Of a stretch of 51,655 nt of DNA, positions 17,301 to 29,300 are shown in pieces. Source of the stretch: Pararcticibacter amylolyticus. GTDB lineage: Bacteria; Bacteroidota; Bacteroidia; Sphingobacteriales; Sphingobacteriaceae. The stretch lies in the NCBI RefSeq assembly GCF_003130405.1, contig NZ_QEAS01000008.1, positions 165,389 through 217,043 on the forward strand. The letters run 5' to 3'. Numbering within the stretch: position 1 is the first letter of the stretch; every line of letters begins with the position of its first letter. Below the pieces are notes generated by a model. It did not search any database. It was not told where the DNA came from and was given only the letters and a program-made list of their open reading frames with translations. Both the position numbers and the translations under genes were made by a program.

Positions 17301-20300
17301 AATCAATGATTGCAGCTGACCTGGATGCTGACGGAAATCCTGAGCTAATCTCTGTATCGCCATCTTCCAACGGAAGTAAAATAGTGATCAACAGGAATAA
17401 GAATGGCAGCGATCCTATTAAAGCAAATTCTTTTGCCGGAACCCAGCTTAGCATCACCGGTTCAAAAAATGTGTATGCTATAGCGGCGGGCGATATTGAC
17501 GGCGACGGCAAAAAAGATATCGTTGCAGCGGATTACGATGCGAACACTGTACGTGTATTGCTTAATGACGGAACCTCGCTTGCAGTGCAGTCAACAGCTT
17601 ACGCTGTCGGTGGAAACCCGGCTTCTGTTACAGTTGCCGATATAGACGGTGACGGAAAACTTGACGTGATTACAGCAAACAAGAAAGACGGCAGCATCTC
17701 GGTATTGAGAAACATATCTACAGGTGCCGGCAATGTTGCTTTTGAAAGCCAGCTGACAGCATCGTCCGGAACTGCGCCTGTATGGGTAGCAGCCGCCGAC
17801 GTGAATGCCGACGGCAAGCCGGAGGTGATCACAGCAAATTCAGGATCTGATAATGTCTCAGTCTTTACGAACACTACCACCGGCTCGGTGATTAGTTTTG
17901 CTGCTGCACAGGCCTACGCCACGCAGAGCAGCCCGGCTTTCGTAACCGTCGCTGATCTGGATGCAGATGGCATAGCAGACCTTGCTGTAGTCAATAAGGC
18001 AAGTGCAAGTGTCTCTGTACTGAAAAATAGTACCTCTGCCGGGAATATCTCTTTTGCTGCGGCGGTTAATTACGCAACAGGTACTAATCCGGTAGCGGTT
18101 GCGTTCGGGGATCTCAATGCAGACGGCAAACCGGAAATGGTGGTAGCCAATGCAGGCAGCAACACCATCTCCATATTTAGAAATAAGGCGGTAACGGGCA
18201 GCATTGACGCAGGCTCTTTTGAAACTAAAACAGATTATGCCACAGCTGCTGGTCCTGTTTCGGTGCTGATAGCCGACCTGAATAATAACAACAAGGCAGA
18301 AATAGCGGTAGCAAATAAAGATGGAAATTCTGTTTCGGTATTCCAGAACCAGATTCCGCCGATCATTACTGCTGTAAGTCCTTTATCAGGCGCTCCGGGT
18401 ACTACTGTTACCATTACAGGTAAAAACTTCAATAAAGAAGCACAAAATAACGTGGTGTTCTTCGGTGCGGTTCAAGCTGTTGTAAGTTCAGTATCTTCAG
18501 ATGGAACTTCAGTAACCGTAACAGTGCCTCAGGGTGCTACTTACCGCCCGGTATCTTTACTGGATCAGGCAACCGGCCTGACAGCTTATTCAGCAAGTGC
18601 TTTTGCTGTAACGAATGCCGTAACCGACGGATCTTTCCCTTTTGCAACCACGCTTCCAATAGCTGGCAGCAATTTGAGTTCTGTTTCAGCGGCAGACCTC
18701 AACAGCGACGGGCATACAGACCTGGTTACTGTTGATCCTAAAACAGGTAAAATATATGTAGAAAGCAATACAGGAGGTTCTAAGATCAGCACTGAGCTGT
18801 TTTCACTCCAGGATGCCGGTATTTCGGTAGATCCGGGTGCATCTTCTTTAACCACCGCGGATATTGACGGCGACGGAAAATTAGACCTCGTTCTGTCTAA
18901 TTTCACAAGCAGCAAAGTGTACACGCTGTTGAATACATCTTCAGCCGGCAATTTCTCTTTTGCAGCTCCGCAGTCTTTCTCTACAGGCACCAACCCCGGA
19001 TCGATATCAGTTGCTGATATCGATGGCGACGGAAAGGCCGATATCATCACAGTTGGCAAGAACACGAATGTTGCCTATGTGTTAAGAAATATTTCAGACA
19101 GGGGAGCAGAGAAATTTGAAGATCCTGCCGCAGCATTTACAGTCGGGGCTAACCCTTCTTCTGTGTCTGTACGCGACCTGAATAACGACGGTAAGCCGGA
19201 AATTGTTACGGTGAACGCCGGAACAGAGAATGCTCCCGGAAATACTATTTCAGTACTGGAAAATGTTTCAACACCAGGTATGATCAATAGCGCATCATTC
19301 AAAGCGCAGGTTGTGTATACCGTAGGTGATAAACCTTCAAGGGTTGCTATCGCTGATGCAGATGGTGATGGCTTTCCGGAACTGGCAGTAACAAGTGCCG
19401 GCACGAATACAGTATCTGTTCTGCGGAATACATCATCTGCAAATACGCTGTCATTTGATCCTGCTGTTGCTTTTGCAACAGGTACAAGTCCTGAGTTTGT
19501 TGCCTTCGGCGATATAAACGGCGACAGCAAACCGGATATGGTCGTGGTGAATATGGCAGACAATACCGTTTCTGTTTTCAGCAATACGGCTGATCAGGGA
19601 AGTATCACCAGTTCGTCTTTTGCCACTAAACAGGATTATGGAATCGGTAAAGGTGCTAATTCATTAGTGATTGCTGATCTGAACGGCGACGGACGTGCCG
19701 AACTTTCGGTAGTGAACGGTACAGAAGGAACTATTTCCATCTTAAAAAATATGCCGGTGCCGGTAGTGACTGACTTCCTTCCTAAAAGCGGGCCGTCGGC
19801 ATCTACTGTGATCATCAGCGGTAAGAACTTTAATGTAAACCCCGCTAATAACATTGTGTATTTCGGCGCCTCACAGGCGGTAGTACAGTCGGCTTCTTCA
19901 ACAAGCCTCACTGTACAGGTACCTGCTGGAGCCACTTATATGCCGGTATCTGTACTCGATGCAGAAAGTGGTCTTTCAGGATTTTCTTCTGATAAGTTCG
20001 TACTGACCAACCCGGGAGTAGCTGATCCGGAGCTTAAGATCTCATCTTTCAATGCTCCTGTGAATGTTCCTACACAAAATCAGCCATCTGTAGTAGCCAT
20101 GAGCGATCTGGATGCCGATGGAAAAACCGATATGGTAGTAGTGAATACACAAAGTAATAGTGTAACCGTATACCATAACGAATCTGCAGACGGCAGCATT
20201 ACCTCAACTTCATTCCCGGCCGCTAAGAGCGTAACCCTGGCAGTAGGCGATGCACCGAAATCAATAGTAGTAGGTGATGTGGATGGCGATGGAAAGCCTG

Positions 20301-23300
20301 ACGTGGTCGTGAGCAATTACGCTTCCAGGACTTTCTCTGTCCTCAGAAATACATCCGCCAGCGGAAGCCTGTCTTTTGAATCGCAGGTGAGCGTTAACAC
20401 CGCTTCCGGTTCAAACATGATCACCATGAACGATATGAATGGTGACGGAAAGCCGGATGTTATTACTGCCAACGCAGGTAGTTCAACAGTTTCGGTATTC
20501 CGCAATATCTCAACCGCTTCTAAGGTTGCGTTTGATGCAGCGAAAACAGATTATGCTGTAGGGGGTACTCCATGGTGGGTGACTACAGGAGATCTGAACG
20601 GCGATGGTAAACCGGAGGTAGTAACGGCTAACGCCGGAAGCAACAACATCTCGGTAATAACAAACACAGCGGGAAGAGGAGTATTTAATAGTTCTTCTTT
20701 TGCTCCCGCAGTTAATTACGCTGCGGCGGAAGGATCAAGATCTGTCGCTATAGGCGATCTGGATGCGGATGGGAAAGCAGAACTTGTGGCTGCCAATAAT
20801 AAGTCAAACACGGTTTCTGTATTCCATAATACAACATCCGGAACTACTGCATCTTTTGCCTCACCTGAGAATTTTGCTACTGGAGATACGCCATACGGTG
20901 TATCAATAGGCGATGTGAACGGTGACGGTAAACCGGATGTGGTAACAGGGAACCTTCAGTCTGTTTCAGTCTTAAGGAACATCACTGAACCGGGAACAAT
21001 TAACTCGTCTTCATTTGCTTCTAAAGTAGATATCAAGACGCTGAGTTCACCTCAGGTAGTGGCTATTGGCGACCTTGACAGAAATGCTGCAGCCGAGTTA
21101 GTGATAGCAAATGAATATTCCAATAATCTTTCTGTGATCTCAACAAAGATCACTGCTAAGATCACCTTCGAAGCGATTGCTAACAAGATTTATGGCGACA
21201 CTGATTTTGATGCAGGTGCAACCAGCAATAACACGGCAACTCCGATTGTTTACACCAGCAGCAACAAAGAGGTGGCTACTGTTACAGCAGATGGAAAGAT
21301 CCATATTACAGGTGCCGGCTTCACGGATATCAAGGCTTCACAGGCACCTAGCGGTGCATTTGCCAACGCTTCTGAAGTAACACAAAGGCTTACGGTTGAA
21401 AAGGCAACTTTAACGGTCAATGCTGTTGCTGTCAACAAAGTATACGGACACGAAAATCCGAAATACGACTATACATACACTAATTTTGTTAATGGTGAAA
21501 CTGATGAGGTTTTGGAGACCAAACCTGTTCTGAAAGCAGTTTTAGATGTAACAACAAAAACGCCGGTTGAAAAGATGACCAAAACCGGCACGTATCCTGT
21601 TATCCTGAGCAATGAGCTTTCAGATAATAACTATACGTTTAATTATAACGGTGCCGATCTCATCATCAATAAGGCAAAACTTACTGCAAAAGCAAGGAAT
21701 AAATCCATCGCTTTAGGCGATGCTATCCCTGCATTCGATATCGACTACAGTGGATTCGCTGGTACAGACACGAAGGAAAACGCCATTACGGCTGAACCGG
21801 TTGCAAGTCTTGACCCCAATGCAGATGTGAACACAAAAGGTGATTATGCGATCACCTTAACAGGAGGAATTGCAGAAAATTACGATTTCATCCTGGTGAA
21901 TGGTTCTTTAAGCGTTGGAAAGGCAAATCCTGTCTTCACTGTTGAAGAATGGCCTGAGGAGAAAACCTATGGCGATGCCAGTTTCAGGATAAAAGTAAGT
22001 TCAACAAATGAGGAATTGCCGCTTAACTATAGCAGCAGTGACGAATCGGTTGCTTCTGTTAATCCTATCAGCGGCGAAGTAACGATCAAAACTGCCGGTA
22101 CAACCGTGATCAGGGTTTCCCAGGAGCCTAGTGATAACTATGCCGGCCTGGAAGATCAGTATAAAACCTTAACGGTTAAAAAAGCGACACTTCAGGTTAC
22201 AATAAAAGACGCAGAGAAGAACTACGGGAAAGCAAACCCTTCATACAAGGTTTCTTACAGCGGCTTTAAAAATGGAGAAACGGCTAGCGTGATCAACGTG
22301 CCGGCTATTGCTCTTGCTTACGAGGGCCCTGGAGTCGAAGTATCAAAAAGAACACCTGTAAACAATGGTAATCCGTATAATATCGATATTGCCGCTCAGA
22401 ATCAGGCGTTTGATGATAACTACGACTTTGATTACTCTGCTGGTCCTGGTAAGCTTATCATTCATCCGGCGCCACTCACCGCCACTGCCACCAGCTACAC
22501 ACGTGCTTACGGAGAAAGTAATCCGGCACTGCAGGTAACATATGATGGATTTGTGAACGATGAAGTGGAATTATCTCCGGGCGTATTCACAACCCCGGCG
22601 ACAGTTTCAACAACGGCAAGCGGCAATAGTCCGGTTGGTGTTTATCCGATCACTGTCAACGGAGCTATAGCACCTAACTATGTAATTACCAGCGTAGCAG
22701 GTGAACTTACAATAGAGAAAGCCAAGGTAACTGTTTCCGTAGCAAGTAAAAGCGGCAGCAAGGATATGGTGCGTACCTACGGAGAGAATAACCCTGAGTT
22801 TGAAATCACTTATAGCGGGTTTAAAAACGGGGAAACTGCAGCTGTATTATCACAGCCTGCAACAGTGCCTGCGTCGATCAATAACCGTACATCAGCAGGT
22901 ATATATCCTGTGGTTGCTTCGGGTGCTCAGGCAGCAAACTACATGTTTGACTACCTTGACGACGCCATGCTGACCATCAACAAGAAAGATCTGTCAGTGA
23001 AGGCGAAAGATGCGAGCCGTAAATATGGAGCTGATAACCCTGTATTTGAATTAGAATACAACGGTTTTGTAACCGGTGATTCTGAAGCAGATATTGACAC
23101 GAAACCAGTGGGTACTTCTGCCGACAGATTTGCAGCGGTTGCTTCAGGTCCTTATGTGATCAATGTATCAGGAGGTTCAGACAATAACTACAAATTCATC
23201 TATACCAACAGCGGTCATTTAACTGTCGTGAAGGCTCCGTTAATGCTCGTTGCTGAAAACAAACAACGTTTATATGGTGTGGCAAATCCTGCCTTAACCG

Positions 23301-26300
23301 TTCAGTACCGTGATTTCGTAAATGGAGAAACTGCTGCAACTGTCTTTGGCAGTGAGCTTCCTGAGCTGACGACTACTGCACAAACGGATTCTCCGGGCAG
23401 TGATGCAAATGGTAACGTGATCAGGTATCCTATTACCTTCAGTAAGGTGCCTGCTGCAAGTAATTATGAGATTACTACTCAGCCGGGTACATTAATTATC
23501 GGTAAAGCAACACTGACAATTGCCATTAAGAACGTGACACGCAAGTACGGACAGCAAAATCCTGCTTTTGAGTTCATCTACGATGGCTTTACAGACAATG
23601 ATAATGAAAGTGTATTAAGCGTGGCACCTGTGGCTGTTACAACAGCTACCGATAAGTCTGCAGTTGGAAAATACGCGATCACATTCAGTGTCGATGCGAA
23701 AAGTGATAACTATACTATTGTGCAGCAGGGGGGAACTCTCGAGGTTGTCAAAGCTCCGCTGACACTTATTGCTCTTCCTAAGACAAAAACTTACGGAGCA
23801 GTAAATCCTCCGCTTGACTTCAAATATTTCGGTCTTGTGGCAGGTGACAATATCACGACTGCACTTACAAAACAGCCGGTTCTTGCTACTCTTGCTGAGC
23901 AATACTCGCCTGTAACTGCAGAAGGATATGATATTTTCTTTAGTGAGAATGCAGAAAGCGCCAACTATGAAATTATTGGCCCTTACAGTGATAAGTTAAC
24001 CATCACTCCCGCAACTCCTTCTATCAGTTTCCCTGAAATTGCATCGAAAACATATGGAGATAACGATTTCTCAGTCGGCGCACAGACCGATAACACGGAG
24101 GCTGCACTGACTTACAGCAGCAGTAACGAAGCAGTAGCTACTGTGGATATGTACGGAACTGTACATATTGTGGCGGCCGGAGAAGCGGTGATCAAAGTAA
24201 GCCAGGCTGCGACGGCTAATTATGCAGCCGGAGAAAAGACGCAGAATCTGCAGGTGGCAAAAGCTGTACTGACAGCTAAAGCTTTAGATGCTTCCAGAGT
24301 TTATGGAGACGAGAACCCTGCATTCACAATTGAATACTCAGGTTATGTTAATGGCGACGAAGCAAAGACCGGTGTAATCACAACTCCTCCTGCTGTATCG
24401 ACAACTGCAACTAAAATATCTCCGGTAGGTGATTACCTGATCACTGTAGGAGACCAGGGCGTGGCTAAAAATTATACTATCGTACCGGTGCAGAGCGGAA
24501 AACTTAAGATATCTGCTGCCGAACTGACGATCACTGTAGATAATAAGACCAGGGTTTACGGAGACGAGAATCCTGAACTGACCCTCACTTATAGCGGGTT
24601 TAAGAACGATGATAGTGTAAATAAACCAGGGGTGTTTACAGAACTTCCGGTGACCACCACTACAGCGCTGAAAAGCTCACCGGTAGGAGAGTATCCTATT
24701 CAGACAACTACAGGTGTGGCTCCTAACTATTTTATTCCTTCGGTGGACGATGGTAAGCTTAGCATTACAAAAGCAACCCTGACAGCCAGAGCAGAGGATA
24801 AATCCAAAGTGTACGGAGACGCGAATCCGGTACTTACCATTAAGTATTCCGGTTTCAGGAACAACGATGATGAGAATACTCCTGATCTGTTTACCAAGGC
24901 TCCTGAAGCAAGTACAACTGTTAATGAACAATCACCGGTTAACACGTATGTGATTAACGTATCGGCTGATGCTCAGTCAGCAAACTACGAGGTGGTTACA
25001 GAGACTGGTATATTAAAGGTGACTCCGGCTGAGCTGACAGTTACGGCTAACGACGCGGAAAAAGTATACGGAACGGTGAATCCGCCATTGACTGTATCGT
25101 ATTCCGGATTCAAAAACGGAGAGGATGAAAACGTAGCTGGTGTGCTGACAAAAGCCACTGCAGTTACCTCTGCAACCGTAAAATCCGCTACCGGAACATA
25201 CGACATTAACCCTGTTGGTGCAGTTGCTGGTAACTATACTATCAAAAATGTAAAAGGTACATTAACAATAAAAAGAGCGGTGCTGACTGCCAAAGCTGAT
25301 CAGCAGAGCAGGGTATACGGAGAAGAGAATCCATTGTTAACAATCGGGTATACCGGATTTGTAAATGGAGACACCAAAGCCGATATCGACAAGCTGCCGA
25401 CCGCAACAACTTTAGCGGATAGGAGCTCAGGCGTTGGTCAGTATGACATCCTGGTTAACGCAGATGGTCTGGATAATAATTATGAGATCATGCCGGAAGG
25501 AAACAAACTGATCATAACAAAAGCCATGCTGATAGCAAAAGCTGATAATAAGTCGAGAGACTACGGAGTAGAAAATCCGAAATTAACAGTTACCTATACA
25601 GGCTTTGTTAATGATGACAATGAAAGCATGATCGACGTAAGACCTGTATTGTCAACCAACGCTACTGTAGCATCTCCTAAGGGTGATTACGATATCACAG
25701 TAGCAAATGCCAGCGACAATAATTACGATTTCAACTATGTGAAGGGTGTATTATCAGTTGGTAAGCTGGAAGCTGTGATAACAGCTGGTGAGATGCCTTC
25801 AGGCCTGATATATGGTGCGGCAGACTTCACAATCCCTGCTTCAAGCAATAACTCTTCATCCCCTGTTCAGTTTAACAGCAGTAATACTGCAGTTGCCAGG
25901 GTAGATGAGAATGGAAAGGTTCATATTGTGGGAGCAGGAACAACTGTTGTCCGCATCTTCCAGCCAGCGAGTGGTTCGTATGGTGCTTCAGAAGATGTGT
26001 ACAGAACATTGACTGTGGGCAAAGCTCCGTTAAGTATTACGGTAAATAATGCTGTGAGAAATTATGGAGAAGATAACCCTGACTTTACAGTAGTATACGA
26101 TGGCTTTGTAAACGGTGAAAATGAAACTGCACTGTCTGCACAGGCCAAAGCTACCACTACTGCAGCTAAAAACTCGCCTATCGGCTCGTATCCGATAATG
26201 GTGTCAGGTGCAGCATCGGCTAATTACGAAATTAGCTACGGGGCAAACGGAGTGCTGACCATTGGTATTGTGAGTGCGAAGATCTCTATTGCCCAGTTAC

Positions 26301-29300
26301 CACAGAAAACGTATGGTGATGCAGACTTTAAGGCTGCAGTAACTACGAATAATCCGGAATCGACAGTGAATTACGTCAGCAGCAATCCGGGCGTGGCTAC
26401 GGTGGATGCAGACGGAACTATTCACATCAAGGGTGCCGGATCTACGGTAATCACCGTGTCTCAGGATGCCAGTGCTAACTTTAGCCAGGGTGTCAATGCG
26501 TCTTCTACTTTAACTGTAGCGCAGAAATCACTTAAGGTAGTTGCAGAAAACAAGAGCAAGAAGCAGGGAGAAGATAATCCGCTGCTGACTTACCGCTACG
26601 AAGGCCTGGTAAACGGGGATAATGAAACGGCAGTAAATGCGGGTACCATTGTTACCTCAGCCACTAAAACTTCAGCTGTAGGCCCTTACTCGATCACGGT
26701 AGCAAACTTCAGTGCTGCGAATTATGTTATCAGTCACCAGCCGGGAGTGCTTATTGTAAATCCTGCTGCCAGCGTGATCACATTTAACAGCATTGAGTAT
26801 AAGAAGTATGGCGATGCCGACTTCACTCTGAATGCAACCACTACTTCAGACGGTAAAATATCGTACAGCATCATTAATGCAAATACAACGAATCCGGCAG
26901 CAACCGTAGATCCTTCTACCGGGCGGGTACATATTCTGAATGCCGGAAACGCAACGATCACTGCTACTGTAACAGGCAGCTCAGGCTACTCAACATCTCA
27001 GGATGTTACGCAGCAGCTGACAGTGCTGAAGGCAACTCCGGTGATCACATTTGCTGAAATAGGTTCGAAGACTTACGGAGATGCTGATTTCTCTGCCAAC
27101 GCATCCAGCACCAGTGCTGAAAGCATGCTGACTTATACAAGTACAGCAGTAAGCGTAGCCAGTGTGAATGCGGGCGGAACCATTAAGATCAACAGTGGTG
27201 GTTTCACCAATATCACGGTAGCTCAGCCTTCTTCTCTGAATTATGAGGCTGCAGTTCCGGTGAGCCGCACCCTGGAAGTAGCCAGGAATATCCCTGCAAT
27301 CGTTCTGCAGCCAATGACTGCCAAAGTGTTCGGAGACGCACCATTTACTCCTGTAGTAACAGGCGCAACCGGAACTGTTACTCTTACCAGCAGCAACAGC
27401 AAAGTAGCTGTCATTGCAGACGGACAGGTTTATATTATAGGGGTTGGTTTTGCTAAGATCACCGCTACACAGGCCGAAAATGGAAACTCTGTAGCCGTGA
27501 GCGACGCCAAATACCTGGAAGTGCTGCCTGCTACACCGGGCGTAAGCCTTGGTGACCTGGCTGCTAAAATGTATGGAGATGCAGACTATGATGTTACAGC
27601 ATTATCGTCTAACACAGCTGCTCCTCTCAATTACAGCAGCAGTAATGTAGCTGTGGCCACCATTTCAAACGGCAGAATCCATATCACGGGTGCCGGTAAA
27701 ACTAAAATTACCGTGTCACAGGCCGCAAGCGGAAATTACGGCCCGGCTTCAGCTGAAAAAGAGCTCGTTGTAAAACCAGCTACTATCACAGTAACTGCGG
27801 AAGATAAGATTAAAATTGAGGGTGAGCTGAACCCTGAACTGACAGTTACTTACAGCGGCTTCGTAAATAATGAATCTGAAAGTGTGCTGAATGTACAGCC
27901 GGTAGCAACCAATTCAGCTGATCAGACGACAGCCCCTGGAATATATCCGATAGCGGCATCTGGCGGCGAAGATGACAATTACACCTTCGTGTACAAACCG
28001 GGCAAGCTCACGATTCTGCAGATAGCCAGGCTGACGCTGAATACACTGCCTGTTAAAACGTATGGTGACGCTGATTTCAAAGTAGCGGCCACCAGCAATA
28101 ACAGCAATATTCCGGTTGTCTACAAAGGCGATAACCCACAGGTAGCTACTGTAGACCAGTACGGTAACGTCCATATCGTAGGCAACGGAACAGTTACCAT
28201 CACTGCTTCCCAGGGCGGAGACCTCGTCTTCACGCCGGCAGAGAGTGTAACGCAGGTTTTAACAGTGAAGAAAGCTATATTGACAGTAACTGCAGACAGC
28301 AAAGTTGCAGTGGTTGGAACATTCCCTCAGTTTACTGTTTCTTACTCAGGGTTTGTATATAACGAAACAACGGCTGTGTTGCTGACACAGGCAAAGGCTT
28401 CTGTTGCAACAAATGGCCTGATTGCCGGAACATATCCGATAACAGCAAGCGGAGCTTCAGCTAAAAACTATGACATGAACTATGTTGAGGGAACATTGAT
28501 GCTGGCAACCGACGGATTAACATTCCTGTTCGATCCGATGCCGGAGAAAACATACGGTGACGCAGATTTCAATCCTGGTGCTTACACCAATACCGGTGCT
28601 AGCATCTACTACACGAGTCTGAATACACAGGTAGCTGTCATTGTAGACAACAAAGTGAAGATTGTCGGTGCAGGTCACGCAGAAATTGTAGCAACTGTTC
28701 CCGGTTTAGATCCAGCCAAGAATCTGGTTCATAAACAAACGCTTACAGTGAAGAAGGCGCCGCAGACCATTACATTCCAGCCTATTCCTGTGCTGGAAAG
28801 AGGTGCCGAAGCATATCGTTTGATTGCAACTTCCAGCTCCGGGCTACCGGTGCAGTTTGCCGGCACGAACAGTTTTGTTGGTAAACTTGACGGTGATCTG
28901 CTAACTCCGGGAAGCATTGGAAACGCGAAGATCATTGCTTCACAGGCTGGTAACGAAAATTACCTTCCGGCAGCTGATGTAACGCTATCCTTCGAAGTAG
29001 TTGACCCGGCTGGAAATAAGATCAGATTTCCAAAGGTGTTAACACCTAACGGTGACGGTATTAACGATCAGTTCTACATTGAGGGGATCAGTAATTACCC
29101 TGAGAACCGCCTGGTAATTGTTAACCGTAACGGAACGAAGATCTATGAAGCCAGAAATTATAACAACGGTGATGTATCGTTCAATGGCAAAGAATTCTTC
29201 GCAGGCGGTGCGACTGCCCGCAGGGAGATGTCGCCTGAAGGAACCTACTTCTATATCCTCGAATACAAAACAGCAGACGGAAGCATGAAGAAGCTGACAG

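Noticed and set aside
18586-19584. Long open frames of 159 and 169 codons on the minus strand inside the giant gene
   Set aside because: They are antisense shadows of the FG-GAP repeats; their Ser/Pro-rich, repetitive composition is what the complement of DGDGKP-type codons gives.
15569-28985. Regularly spaced repeats that might look like a CRISPR array
   Set aside because: The repeats are coding, in frame and protein-level domains of 80-400 bases; they are not short identical repeats with unique spacers.
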